Shown here: in pieces, positions 1-9,793 of the stretch
Position numbering within the stretch: position 1 is the first letter of the stretch
How the letters are laid out: every line of letters starts with the position of its first letter
Source of the DNA: Pelagophyceae sp. CCMP2097
Taxonomy: Eukaryota > Sar > Pelagophyceae
DNA: 33,694 bases
Reading direction: 5' to 3'
Assembly: GCA_026770575.1 (NCBI GenBank)
Contig: MU657287.1
Location: forward strand, 15,721-49,414
Translations under genes and position numbers: made by a program
Notes under the pieces: generated by a model
Databases searched by the model: none
The model's input: the letters and a program-made list of their open reading frames with translations, nothing else
Told to the model about the DNA's origin: nothing

Positions 1-64
1 GCAGCGAGCCATTCAGCGGGCGTCACGTTTGAGGAGCGGAGCGACGAGGCCAACGGATGGCGGA

Positions 65-96
65 GTCCAACGGACGCCGCCAGGCGTCCGTTGGAC
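65..96. repeat. Perfect 14-bp hairpin, 4-nt loop
   Basis: Positions 65-78 are the exact reverse complement of 83-96, separated by four bases. A third, partial copy of the arm (TCCGTTGG) follows at about 103-110. No gene is visible beside it. It may be the end of a small inverted-repeat element cut by the window edge. Confidence 0.8.
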
Positions 97-600
97 GGAG
101 CTGTCCGTTGGTGACTTCAACTCGACGGGAGGGTGGCTTACGCGACGCGTGTCGTGGACGAGCAGAGCGTGGACGAGCACAGTCAGACAAGGAGCCACAG
201 AGATCATTCGACGGGATGGGGAAAGCAAACCACTTGATCGAAGAGGGGGGCTTCGACTATCACCGTGGGCATAACTCGTCGGAGCTACCCTTTGCCACTA
301 CCCACTCGTTCCAGTACACGCGCCAGCAACAACGCACCATCCGCATATCCCGTGCCGACTTTCCAGTATCCACCAGCCCCGAAGCCCGGCGACCCCTATT
401 AGTTGGGTTTTCTCGAGAAACATCTCGACTCCTTGACCGCACTCGTCTCGAGCCCACACGGCGATCTCGCATACAAGCTTGGGGCCGCGCCCTTGCCGCG
501 AGGGGTCACTCACTGCCATGCAAATTTTATCCAGGGCCGGTGAGTAGAGCCTGCAATCTGCCTGTGTCAATTGTCGAGCGATGGACGCCCTCCAACTCTG
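97..600. other. Non-coding stretch, nothing recognised
   Basis: Open frames exist on both strands but none shows a domain, signal peptide or family-like pattern. I see no RNA gene or regulatory site that I can support. Confidence 0.4.
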
Positions 601-846
601 CCCCAGTGGCCAAAGTGCCGCACCTCGAGAGCGGTATCCGCGCTCAACATAGGTGCGAATGGATACCGGCCCCGAGGTCACGCATTCGGCGCCTCCCGGC
701 GCCGACAATACGCAAAAAGTGGTTGGCGCGCTTAGAAAGCACCCAGGTGTGCCCCAGTGGCCAAAGTGCCGCACCTCGGCAGCGGTATCCACGCTCAACA
801 TAGGTACGAATGGATGCCGCTTCCGATGTGCGGCACTTTGGCCCTC
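601..846. repeat. Direct duplication (151-bp spacing) plus inverted third copy
   Basis: A segment of about 60 bp at 601-665 recurs with few changes at 752-816. It contains the core GGCCAAAGTGCCGCAC. The same core appears inverted at about 828-843 (CGGCACTTTGGCC). The three copies could fold into alternative stems. I see no coding potential linked to it. Confidence 0.75.
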
Positions 847-924
847 CTGCCATCAGCGGAAATCACTGGCCATCCTCCGCCATATTTCCGGGTTCCCCCC
901 CGCTTCGTGGTGGACTTAAAGACC

Positions 925-950
925 CCGTTTTAGATTTAATAAACTCCCAC
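925..950 (+). promoter_or_regulatory. AT-rich stretch upstream of the GlcNAc-transferase gene
   Basis: TTTTAGATTTAATAAACT lies about 100 bases upstream of the ATG at 1052, in otherwise GC-rich DNA. It could act as a TATA-like core promoter element. This rests only on composition and position. Confidence 0.2.
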
Positions 951-1051
951 ATTGCCTTTATTGGCCTCTCCTAATCCCGTGTTTTTTCGGCCTGTGAAGC
1001 TTCCCAAAAGTTGCTCGACGCCGGCTGGCTGCCGAGGGCCCGCGAAGCAGG

Positions 1052-4000
1052 ATGCGCAAGGCGGCGCCGAAGCGGCGGCAGAGTTTGGTGAGGTGGGTGG
1101 TGGTGTGCGTGGTGGTGGCGTGGGGGTTGCTGCTTCTGAGTGTGGTGCAGTATTCGCCAACGAGTGCACGCAACTCACCAACGAGTTCACGAATCACAAC
1201 CCCAAGTGCGACGAGTGCACGATTCAACACCCCAGCCGCCGCTCCAACCGACGACCCGGCCGACGCCGCGCCGGCCGCGCGCGAAGCGGCGGCGGCGATC
1301 GGCGCGCTGCCGGCCATTCATGCGCCAGCGGCGCTCGACGCGCTTTCCGCCGAGGCTTCCGCCGCCCCGGCCGACGGTGCGCCGGCACCGGAAAACACGC
1401 ACGCGGATCACCTCGACGCGAAGCACGGCGAGGCCATCGAGGACCCCGGCGCCGAGGTGCGTGCCGCGCCGTCGGCAAGCCTTTGGCAAAAGCTTTTGGC
1501 AAAGCCTTTCCCGAATTTCAAAGGCCGCCCTTGACGCCGCCCGTAGGCTGCTTTGGCGCCGTCTGGCTTGGAAATGGAAAGGGATGATCAGACTGGCCTC
1601 ATGGTCCCCGTCTTCTGGCAGCCCAATGACGACGCCATGCAGCTCGACGCAGGAGAGCCCACCATCTTCTTGATGATCGCATCGTACCGCGACTTTCAGC
1701 GACTTTCCGCGTCTGACCGCCTTGACCAAGACGGCTGGAGCCGCGAGAGGCATTCACAAGCCGAGAGACCATCCCGGAATACCCCTTTCCGCAAGAGGCG
1801 TTTCCGTAGATGCCGCGACACCATTGCTTCGGCGCTCACGCGCGCAAAGTTCCCGGGCCGGTACGTACAAACATTTTTTGAAACATATGAAAACGTTTTA
1901 TGAAACTTTTTATGAAAAACGTTTCATGCGACGCGTCGTCTCATTCCTCCCCCGCTTAGTGTGCGCGTCTCCGCCGTCCAGCAGAACCGCCCTGAGGACG
2001 AAGGCTGCGCGGAGCCGCACGTTCCATGCGAAGAAGACCCTACGCAAGTGTTATGCACTCGAGCGTCTCAAGTCAAGGTCTACGAGATGGACGCCAACGA
2101 GGCCACCGGGCCCGTCTACGCGCGGCACGTCGGGAACCGCATGTATAGGGGCGAGGCTTTTGCTTTGCAGATCGATGCGCACTGTGTGTTTGTGAACGGA
2201 TGGGATACTCAGTTGATTCAGCAATGGAAAGCGACCAAAAATGATATGGCCGTTTTATCCACGTACCTCACCGACGTCGAGGGCTCCGTCTCCGTGGGGG
2301 GCGACTCGCTGCGGAATACGCGTCCTATCATGTGCAACTCTGATTATGAAGGGTCCGGGACAGCAAGGTACGTTCCGGGGACGCGGGGATGGGTTCCGGG
2401 GATGCGGGGATGGAAGACTATAGAGAGTTCTTTGTTGAGGAACACTCTAGAATCCTATCTCGAGACTGTCCGGAGGCGGCCCCGGAGGCTGCCTCTGCGT
2501 GCCCCCCCCTGGCTGCCTGCGGTCCCCAGACAGGGGCCACGCACCGGAGACGCTCCACACGGGCTCGAAGACGGTCCTGGAGACGGTTTGTCGACGGTCC
2601 CGGAGGCTGCGCTGGAGGCGGCCCAGGAGGCTGTCAGGAGACGGTCCCTCTGCAGCCTTCGACGGTCCCGGACACGGTCTCTCTGCGGTCTCTCGATGGT
2701 TTGTCAAAGTTCCTGGAGACTGCTCTGGAGGCGGGTCTGGAGACGGTTCCGGAGACGGTCCCTCCGCAGCCTTCGACGGTCCCAGAGACGGCCCCCTCTG
2801 CGGCCCGGAGACAGCTCGGAGGCGGCCCCTCTGCGGTCCGTCGACGGCCCCGGAGACGGGCTATTGTCGACGGGCCATCGTCGGTCCTTCGACTGTCCTG
2901 GGAGCGGTCTTGGAGACGGTCCCAAATGCGGTCCCAGAGACGGATGCAAAGGGGGACGACCATGTCACCCCGACGTCGCGCCCGATTCGAAAAGGGTTTG
3001 CGTCGGGGTCCGGTTTGCGGTTCCCAGGGCCGGAGAACGGAGACGCCCTCTGCAAAGGTCCCGGAGAAAGCCCTCTGCAGCCGTCGAAAGGTTCAGAGAC
3101 GAGCCCGGAGACGGTCCGCAGGCCCAGAAACGGCCCGAAAGACGGCACCAGAAACGGTCCGAAAGACAGCACAGGCGGCTTCAGAGAAGACGGGCTCGGA
3201 GGCGGGCTCGGAGACGGTCCCGGAGACGGTCCCAGAGATGGTTTGTCAGCAGTCCCTGAGACGGTCCCGGGAACGGGCCTGGAGACGGCCCCTCGATGGG
3301 CGCGGAAACGGTCACCTGCGGTCCGGAGGCGGGCCCGCAGGCTCGACGGTCCGTCGACGATCCCAGAGACGGGCCCGGAGGCGGGTCCAAATTCGTTCCC
3401 AAAGACGGGACGGGCCCGGAGACGGTTTCGGAGTACGTTCCTAGGGACGGTTCCGGAGACGGTCCCTCTGCGGTCCGGAGACTTTTGCCGTCGAAGGTCT
3501 TAGAGACGGGCCCGGAAGCGGGCCTGGAGACGGGCCCGAAAACGGTCACCTGCGGTCCGGAGACGGACCCGGAGACGGGCCTAGAGGCGGCCCCTTTCGA
3601 CGGCCTCGGAGACGGTCCTTTCGACGGATCCAGAGACGGGCCCGTCTACGGCCCCGGAGTCAGGCCCGGGGGCGGCCCCTCTGCACGGTCCCCCGCGTGA
3701 GCAGAGCAGGGACGGGTTCGGATTTTCCCGAAACCCGCGGGTCGGGTTTGCCGGGTTTGCGCGTTTTGGCCGACCCGTCTTTGAGTGGGTCTGGCCGTGG
3801 CCCGAACCCGAACGCGACCCGAGAAGACGGGTTTGGTCGTTTGACAAACCCGCGACCCGAGGGTGCGGCACAAATTGGAAACCCGAAAACAATGTCCCTG
3901 CTCCTGCCGCCGCCACCGGATGTTCGACAGTACGGGCCCCTGCAAGGCCTCTTTCGCGGTCACTTGCCCGGCCTCTGCACGGTCACTTACAAGGCCTTTT

Positions 4001-6258
4001 GGGCGGCCTCTTTTAAGGGCCCTTGAAGAGCCCTCAGGATGGGCCCCCTGCAAGGCCTCTTTCGCGGCCACTTGCACGGCCTCTGCGCGGTCGCTTGCAA
4101 GGGCTCTTTCAAGGGCCCTTGAAGAGCCTTCCGGACGGGCCCCTGCAAGGCCTCTTTCGCGGCCACTTGCACGGCCTCTGCGCGGTCACTTACGAGACCT
4201 TTTTCAAGGCCCCTCTCAAGCCCCCACGCAGGGTTCCATGCAAGAGACCGGGCCGCCGCGGCGACTCCGAGGGCTCGTCCGAGCGACCGTCCGAGCGACC
4301 GTCCGAAGGTCTATCCGAGCGACCATCCGAGCGACCGTCCGAGGGACCGTCCAGGGGACGTCGCAGAGGGGCTGCAGTCGAAGGGCCGGCAGCCGAGTGA
4401 CCGTCCAAGGGATCGTCGAGGGGCCGCCAAACAAAGCGACTGTCACAGAGGGCCCGTCGAGGGACCTTCCAAGGAAATGTCCAAAGGAACTGTCCAAGGG
4501 ACCGCCCAAGCGACCGTCTGAGGGACCGTCCGAGCCTCTCGAGGGGCCGCCGCCTCAAGGTGTCGTTTACAATGGCCATCGAAAGGGGCCGTCTCGAGGG
4601 GTGGCCGTCTCCAGGGGCCGCGTCTCGAGGGGCCGGAGAAAGGAGCCTTCTCGAGGCGCCGTTTCGAGGCGTCGTCTCGAGAGGCCGCCTCGAGGGGACG
4701 TCGTCAGGGGCCGTCTCACGGCGTCGTTTCGAATGGCCATCGACCGGGGCCGTCTCGAGGGGTCGTCTCGAGGCACCGTCTCGAGGGGCCGTCTTGAGGC
4801 GCCATTTCGAATGGCTGTCTCGAGGGGCCGTCTCGAGGTGCTGTTTCGAGGGGCCGTCTCGAGGGGCCGTCTTGAGGCGCCATTTCGAATGGCTGTCTCG
4901 AGGGGCCGTCTCGAGGTGCTGTTTCGAGGGGCCGTCTCGAGAAACCGTCTCGAGGGGCCCTTTCGAATGGCCGTCTCCAGGGGCCGTCTCGAGTAGTCGT
5001 TTCAAGGCGCCGTCTCAAGGCGCCGTCTCAAGGAGCCGGAGATAGGAGCAGCGACGGGTTCCGGTTTGCCCTTCAATCCGCGGGTCGGGTTTGCCGGGTT
5101 TGCGCGTTTTGGCTGACCCGTCTTTGTGTGGGTCTGGCCGAACCCGACTGACCCTTCGAAGAGTCGTTTTGACAAACCCGCGACCCTTTGTGGCTGCGGC
5201 ACAAATTGAGCAACCCGACTCAAATTCACCGTCCCTGGCTCAACAGAGCTCCACTACGTTTCATATAGGTATCTGCGTCACGGTTCTCAGCCCGAGGCGG
5301 TCCCAGCTGTTTTAACGGAGCCGATGCTGCAGCCGTTTTGGGCTGCGGGGTTTTCTTTCGCGAGGGGCCACTTTATATCGAGAGTGCCGTACGATTGCTG
5401 CCTCCCGATGGTGTTCATGGGGGAAGAGATCAGCATGGGCATTCGAGGTGAGGCGCGGGTTTCTATTCGGGGTTTCCTATTTTTGAAAATGTTGAAAATC
5501 CACCATACGATGGAACGCAGGCTGGACGCACGGCTACGACCATTATGCGCCGCAGTCCAGTGTGGTATTTCACGAGTACGCGCAGAAATCATCGAGGCGG
5601 AGGCACGTGCCTAAATTTTGGGAGGCTGGAGGCAAAAAGAAGGGCGAAGGACAGCGCTCCCTAAAGCGCTTAACCTCGCTGATCAAGATGAGCACCGACA
5701 TCGATCCGAGCGAGTGGGACCACGTCAACGAGGAGAAGTACGTTGCCTTGTGATGCAGCGGAAGGTTTCTCTACCAAGAGAGGTTTGTATACGCCCCACT
5801 TGTAGGTACGGCCTCGGCACCGTGCGCGACGTTTCGCAGTTCTACGCCCTCGCGCTGGTCGACACGGCGAAGAGGGAAGCGCAGCCATTATGTAGATTTG
5901 TGGAGTCGGGGGCGATGCACCGCGAATTTCATCAAAAGTGAGTTCGCCACATTAAAGTCAACGCCATCAAAGTTTCGCCAAAAGCGGCGCCCGCGCGTGC
6001 CTACGCTGCCGTAGGCACCTGCGCGCGGACGGCGGCGGGATCGACTATGATGGCGTTGACTTTGATGTGCAGGGCTTCCTGGACGAGCGGTTGTACGCGC
6101 CCATCCAACTCCAACTCCAAAGAGCCATTTCCGCCAAGAGCCGGCCGCGCCTTGAGCAGGCGCTGAACGAGGCGGGGAGGCTGAAGATCCGGCAGCGCAA
6201 GCCGTCGATGCGCGGAATTGTTGAGCAGGCTGAAACCGCTCTGAGGGAATTGAAATGA
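1052..6258 (+). CDS. Type II membrane GlcNAc-transferase-like protein (GT60-type), 8 exons
   Basis: Proposed exons: 1052-1456, 1547-1698, 1810-1860, 1960-2367, 5269-5447, 5521-5737, 5806-5937 and 6015-6258. They total 1788 nt and encode 595 aa. All joints agree in phase. Residues about 14-33 form one hydrophobic segment after a basic N-terminus, followed by an Ala/Pro/Thr-rich stem to about 135, as in Golgi glycosyltransferases. The catalytic part starts with IFLMIASYRDFQ (175-186) and continues with VSAVQQN (206-212). It then has ARHVGNRMYRGEAFALQIDAH (257-277), QPFWAAGFSF (360-369), GEEISMGIRGWTHGYDHYAP (390-409) and a helical C-terminus. These match the GT60/Skp1 hydroxyproline GlcNAc-transferase family known from Dictyostelium. 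Transfer of GlcNAc to protein is inferred from the family; the substrate is unknown. The second intron is uncertain: a GC-AG intron at 1699-1809 gives the better family match, but GT-AG at 1711-1809 is also open. Intron 4 is 2.9 kb of repeats. Confidence 0.85.
1457..1546 (+). other. Intron 1 of the GlcNAc-transferase gene
   Basis: The donor is GTGCGT and the acceptor CCGTAG, 90 nt, phase 0. Without splicing the frame hits TGA at 1532 and TAG at 1544. It contains an internally repetitive stretch of alternating GCCTTT, GGCAAA and AGCTTTT words. Confidence 0.75.
1861..1959 (+). other. Intron 3, AT-rich and palindromic
   Basis: The donor is GTACGT, the acceptor CTTAG, phase 2. The interior is built from ATGAAA/AAACGTTT words and near-palindromes, in strong contrast to the GC-rich exons. 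A stretch at 25018-25090 uses the same AAACGTTTC words. Confidence 0.75.
2440..3700 (+). repeat. Satellite S: short GGAGACGGTCC-type tandem array
   Basis: About 1.25 kb is built of diverged copies of an 11-12 base unit close to CGGAGACGGTCC. Higher-order variants add words such as CCTCTGCGGTCC. Most units lack stop codons in several frames, so long open frames appear by chance. Array 20581-21760 has the same unit in the opposite orientation (GGACCGTCTCC). Confidence 0.9.
3704..3906 (+). mobile_element. Block A copy 1: ~200-bp TIR element
   Basis: It starts GAGCAGGGACGG and ends GTCCCTGCTCCTG. The interior carries GGGTTTGCCGGGTTTGCGCG, a GACAAACCCGCGACCC word and GGCACAAATTG. Further copies are at 5044-5241 (+), 15188-15404 (-), about 16355-16543 (-), about 17700-17846 (+) and about 18798-19015 (+). 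It resembles a MITE in size and ends. Confidence 0.75.
5044..5241 (+). mobile_element. Block A copy 2
   Basis: It starts AGGAGCAGCGACGG and ends CCGTCCCTGGCTC. The core is the same as the copy at 3704-3906, with substitutions. It forms the right edge of the composite, 27 bases before the splice acceptor at 5268. Confidence 0.75.
5448..5520 (+). other. Intron 5 of the GlcNAc-transferase gene
   Basis: The donor is GTGAGG and the acceptor CGCAG, 73 nt, phase 1. Joining the exons gives ...SMGIRG-WTHGYDHYAP..., the expected conserved run. Introns 6 (5738-5805, GTACGT/TGTAG) and 7 (5938-6014, GTGAGT/CCGTAG) follow with equally good sites, both phase 2. Confidence 0.75.
5948..6069 (+). repeat. Intron-exon inverted repeat around a splice acceptor
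   Basis: Positions 5948-5969 in intron 7 can pair with 6048-6069 in exon 8 over 22 positions, with one G-U pair. The central 15 bases (5954-5968 with 6049-6063) are a perfect match. The loop contains the acceptor AG at 6013-6014. It looks like an inverted micro-duplication of exon 8. Confidence 0.8.
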
Positions 6259-6780
6259 TACTAATTTGACCGTCCAGAAGACTGTTCCACGAGGCCCACG
6301 AGGGGCTCTGCCCGGTGTTCTTCCCATTCGCCTTCAAAGTCGGGATCCCGCGACGGTCAGCCGCAATGGCCCTTTGCACATGCGGTCCCCACGTTGGGTT
6401 CTACCTCGCGGGCCCCGCAGCCGGCCTCGACCTCGGTGACAGAGTCGCCGCCCGGGTGACACGGGCTCTAGCGGAGCCCATAAAGCCCCACGGGAACCTC
6501 TGGGCGCTCGCGCGGGCGACAGAGCGCCAGCGGGCGCTCATCGCGCGTCCCAGTCCCGGTGGGCTGTCGCCTTTTCGAAGCGTTGGAGGGAGCCCTTTTG
6601 GAAATCAGCCTTGCGGAGACTCAGCGACCGCTCGCGTGGATGCCCTGGCCTCGCCCAGAGCCCGTAGACCCTCTCGGGCACCCACGGGCGCGGCTCGGTG
6701 GGGTCATTCAGAATCTGCCATGTCAGCCTGAGTGCCAAGAAGTTTCGGGGCTCTTTCAAAGAACAACCGAGGACTCGACC
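6259..6780. other. Intergenic region between the GlcNAc-transferase and kelch genes
   Basis: No gene is supported. A short run at about 6277-6311 (CACGAGGCCCACGAGGGGC) resembles 22148-22190 in DNA and in both translations (HEAHEGLCP versus HKAHEERCP). This could be a remnant of a shared sequence. The promoter of the kelch gene should lie here, but I see no clear element. Confidence 0.4.
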
Positions 6781-8363
6781 ATGGCGTCGTCGGACAACCT
6801 GGCATCAACGTTCGAAGTCGTCCGGCGCACGAGCAACGCGCACGCCTCTGCGATCGACGCCCTCGAGCGCGCGTCCCACGCCGAGATGGCGCGGAACCGG
6901 CGTCTTTCAATCGGTAAAGCTATGCTTTCGACATGAAGAATCCGTCGCAGGCCCTGCTCGCGGACGTCCGTCAGGCGCTCCAGGACGACCGCGCGGCCAT
7001 GATGCAAGAAGTGGACGAGAAGCTCGCGCGCGGAGTAGCCAGCCTCGCGGAGAAGCGCGCGGCAGTCGAGCGCGACCGCGCCGAGGTGGACGGCGAAAAG
7101 GCGCGCATGCGTGCAGCAATGCCGCCGCCCGACGGCGTCGTCAAGCTCAACGTCGGCGGCGTGCGATTCGAAACGTCGCGGTCCGTGCTGACCAAGGTCG
7201 AGGATTCGATGCTCGGCCGCATGTTCGGGCGCTGCGACGTGATGCTGCAGTCCGATCCAGAGGACGGTTCGATCTTTATCGACCGCGACGGCGAGCGGTT
7301 CCGCACAATCCTCGACTTCCTCCGCGACCTCGACGCTCCGCTCACGCGCAAGGCCATCCGCGCTTTAGCAGAGGCCGCGCAGGCAGCCATGGTCAAGGAG
7401 CTCGACTACTTTGGCCTCGAGGCCGCCGTGTTCGGCGCGCAGTCCTGGATCAAAGATGCAGCGTTCCGGCCGGGGCCTGATATGGGCGAAGGACGCACTT
7501 CTTGTGCCGCTGTGCTTGCTGGCGGGTGCGTCGTTGTGGTTGGCGGTCAATCGCGCGGGTTTGCTTTAAACACGACGGAACTGCTCGACACGCAGACGAT
7601 GGTTTTTAAGACCGGGCCGAACCTGCTCGCGAGGCGCTACGGCTGCGCGGCCGTGCAGTTGGACGCGGACCGCGTGCTCGTCGTGGGCGGCGTTGACGGG
7701 CGTCAATTTTTTGACACGACGGAGATCCTCCACCTCTCGACGCTCACGGTCACGCCAGGACCGAACATGCAATCGGCGCGATTTAGGTGTGCCGCCGTTG
7801 CGCTCGACGCTCGCAGGATCCTCGTCGTTGGCGGTCACGTCGGCGCGTCTTTGTCGAGCACGGAAATCCTCAGCCTCGACATCATGGCCTTTACGCCGGG
7901 GCCCAACATGATCGCTCCGCGCCACAGCTGCGCGACCGTCGCGCTTGACGAGCACCGCGTCATGGTGGCCGGTGGCAGTTCAGGTTCAGTACATTTGGAT
8001 ACGACCGAGATTCTCGACGTCCGGACCATGGCGTTCGCGCCCGGCCCGTCGATGGGCTCGGTGCGCGCTGGATGCACGGCCATGCCCGTCGATGCTCGAC
8101 ACGTCCTCGTCATCGGCGGGCGGGACTCCAATGCGCCATTAGCCTCGACCGAGCTCCTCGACGTGGCGACGATGGAGTTCGCGCCCGGGCCGGTCATGCG
8201 GACCGTGCGCTCTTCGTGCCCAGCCGCTCGACTCGACGCATCGGACGAACAACCACGCCTCCTCGTGATTGGTGGACGCGATGGGCGAACCGCCATGATG
8301 ACGACAGAGGTGCTGGCCGTCGAGGATCAAGGAGACGCGCGAGCCCCGCGCCGGCGGCTCTGA
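6781..8363 (+). CDS. Coiled-coil / BTB (T1) / six-kelch-repeat protein
   Basis: The certain part starts at ATG 6933 (476 aa). Its residues 8-60 are charged and coiled-coil-like. Residues 69-165 are a BTB of the potassium-channel tetramerisation type, with VKLNVGGVRFETSRSVL and a FRTILDFLRD run. From about 178 six kelch repeats of ~49 aa follow, each with a PGPxM...C(A/T)A...VVGG...TTE(L/I)L pattern, enough for one six-blade propeller. BTB-kelch proteins often act as cullin-3 substrate adaptors; that role is inferred. ATG 6781 lies in a good context (GACCATGG) and opens 46 codons of similar style (MASSDNLASTFEVV...), which end near 6918. Joining them in frame to 6951 needs a 32-nt GC-AG intron (6919-6950) or a sequence error. 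The normal GTAAAG donor at 6914 is out of phase with the CAG at 6950. If that joint is wrong, translation starts at 6933. Confidence 0.8.
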
Positions 8364-8443
8364 ACCCACCACGTAACTCACAACGAGTCTCGGGTCCTCT
8401 GGATGGGAGCAGCGAGTCGGGATCAAATAAGAGAAAGAGGGGA

Positions 8444-8494
8444 ACGAGGAGGCCCGTCGAACGAGGAGGCCCGTCGAACGAGGAGGCCCGTCGA
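8444..8494 (+). repeat. Three tandem 17-bp units
   Basis: ACGAGGAGGCCCGTCGA is repeated three times exactly, 80 bases after the kelch stop codon. It lies in the presumed 3' UTR or intergenic DNA. Confidence 0.9.
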
Positions 8495-8554
8495 ACTCGG
8501 AAGCGCAAACAGAAGCCGTCGAAGGCGTGTCGCGCTTCGAAGACTACAACTGTG

Positions 8555-9620
8555 CTTCGTGGCTCTTTCACTCAGGCAGACAATAGAGAGAGTTGACATT
8601 TCGGCGTCGTTGCTTGCCCCGCCCGCAGCGGCGAGGCAGCGCCGGGGCGTCAGTGCGCGTTCGCAGGCACGAAGCCGAGTCCCCAGAAAATGGTTGAGAG
8701 CTCTTTTTCCACCGGTTGCACGCCCGTGGCGTCGGTGGGCGACCCTTGAGAGATTTGCCTGTTTCCTTGCGTTGCGCCGTTCGCGCGCTTGTAACAAAGC
8801 TGCAGGCCGGCTGATTTGCACGGGCTGTGGAGCCAGGGCCCTGAGCCAGTGACACAATGCGCGGATCCATCTGCGACCTGTTCGACAGGTTCGACAGTCG
8901 GGAAGCCTTGGGTCGGTGCGCCGAGGGGATCGTTTCGCGGCGTTTCACGACGAACGGGGCGAACCGCTGGGCCGTGCGGCTTCCGCGGTGGGTCATGGTA
9001 ATGGAGGCGTGGTTCGCCACACCGGATCCGGAGTTGGCGGCAGATTTCCCGAGGATTGACCGGAAGACACGCTCGTTTTGTGCGGATATCACACTTTTGC
9101 ACGCCTTCGTGGGCAGGGACCGCCGAGGGGCCGTCGCAAGGCTACCCTATTACCGCCCGACCCACCGCGTTGATCTGGGGCCCAGTCTCCGCGTAAACGC
9201 CCTGAAAATGAACCGAAGTCGCCTCCCGCAGGAGATCTACTCTCCAACACAGCGCCCCTGGAGCGCAGTGCTCGGCCCGCGCCCGGCCCGGACGAACCGA
9301 GGCCGCCCATTCTCCGGCGCTCCTGTAGCATCTATGGGTTCTTACGGGACAGTCGTGCCCTATACCGACGACTGCGGTTGAGAAACCCGAACCGTCCCAG
9401 GGGGCACAGTAAAGTCGGTCGAAAAAGAGTCGCAACCGGCCTCAGAGGCTATGGGACGCCGGAGAAGACCCGAATCGTGATCGTCGTCCGCGAAACCCGG
9501 GTGATTACCGAGTAAATACCATAAAATACCGTAAAATACACCCAGGAATCGTAATTTAAGAGGGCCCATCGAATCCCGCGGACCCCTCTTATCGAGCAAA
9601 TCGGCGTCGTCGAAGGCACC
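8555..9620 (+). mobile_element. ~1-kb dispersed repeat E, copy 1
   Basis: It is the inverted counterpart of 22680-23668, with similarity readable from GCTTCGTGGCTCTTT at 8555 to about 9620 (CTTATCGAGCAAATC). Identity is high near the middle (8980-9200) and broken by indels towards 9400-9600. No transposase, reverse transcriptase or clear terminal repeat is visible. It could be a transposon fragment or a segmental duplication. Confidence 0.75.
8857..9381 (+). CDS. Hypothetical ORF inside repeat E (174 aa)
   Basis: It opens with MRGSICDLFDRFDSREAL and contains AVRLPRW, EAWFATPDPELAADFPRIDR and HAFVGRDRRG. The same frame is open in the inverted copy (minus strand, about 23313-22963) over roughly 70 codons with mostly conservative changes. 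After VNALK the two copies differ by one base and the frames part. I recognise no family. It may be a decayed element-encoded protein, or an open frame by chance in GC-rich DNA. Confidence 0.3.
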   Translation: MRGSICDLFDRFDSREALGRCAEGIVSRRFTTNGANRWAVRLPRWVMVMEAWFATPDPELAADFPRIDRKTRSFCADITLLHAFVGRDRRGAVARLPYYRPTHRVDLGPSLRVNALKMNRSRLPQEIYSPTQRPWSAVLGPRPARTNRGRPFSGAPVASMGSYGTVVPYTDDCG

Positions 9621-9793
9621 TGCGGTGCCTCGGAACTTGGACAAGTCGCGGTCCTTGATCTTTGATTTTCTATAAAGGATGATTGAGATTCTACGGACCA
9701 AACCGCGAGGTCCCTTCTATGAGCTAGTCGTCGTTGCACTCGACCATCATCGAGTAAACGCTGGCGCCGAGGTGCTTGTGGAGACGAGCTGGG
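9621..9793. other. Non-coding spacer
   Basis: It lies between repeat E and the TIR element. I see no gene, RNA or repeat that I can support. Confidence 0.4.

Larger units (their letters stand above)
3704..5241 (+). mobile_element. Composite repeat element A-B-C-D-A, copy 1
   Basis: Two copies of block A (3704-3906 and 5044-5241), in the same orientation, enclose three different arrays. B (about 3925-4215) is built on GCAAGGCCTCTTTCGCGG. C (about 4216-4560) is built on CCGTCCGAGCGA. D (about 4560-5043) is built on GAGGGGCCGTCTC. The left end begins GAGCAGGGACGG and the right end finishes CCGTCCCTGGCTC, an imperfect terminal inverted repeat. The same order occurs inverted in an intron of the MFS gene at 15188-16543. 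No transposase is visible, so any movement would be non-autonomous. Confidence 0.75.
2368..5268 (+). other. Giant intron 4 (2901 nt) filled with satellites and a composite element
   Basis: The donor is GTACGT after ...GGACAGCAAG. The acceptor is CATATAG at 5262-5268. Both are phase 2 and complete an Arg codon. The exons on either side join as ...YEGSGTAR-YLRHGSQPEA..., which continues the GT60-type domain. Other family introns here are 68-111 nt. The extra length is the satellite at about 2440-3700 plus the A-B-C-D-A composite at 3704-5241. Confidence 0.8.

Noticed and set aside
1532..1546. Premature stop making the GlcNAc-transferase a pseudogene
   Set aside because: The stops lie in a 90-nt GT-AG intron of phase 0 that restores the frame exactly.
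2389..5005. Long open frames across the satellites (for example 2389-3444 plus, 3863-4996 plus, 4190-5005 minus)
   Set aside because: The repeat units contain no stop codons in several frames on both strands, so hundreds of open codons arise automatically. Translations are Arg/Gly/Pro/Ser repeats with no domain. They lie in an intron whose flanking exons join well.
2440..5043. CRISPR-like array
   Set aside because: Units are contiguous without unique spacers, diverged, and in a eukaryotic intron. No cas gene exists.
6315..6731. 138-codon frame after the GlcNAc-transferase gene
   Set aside because: No domain or homologous pattern; Arg/Ala/Pro bias as expected for random frames in GC-rich DNA.
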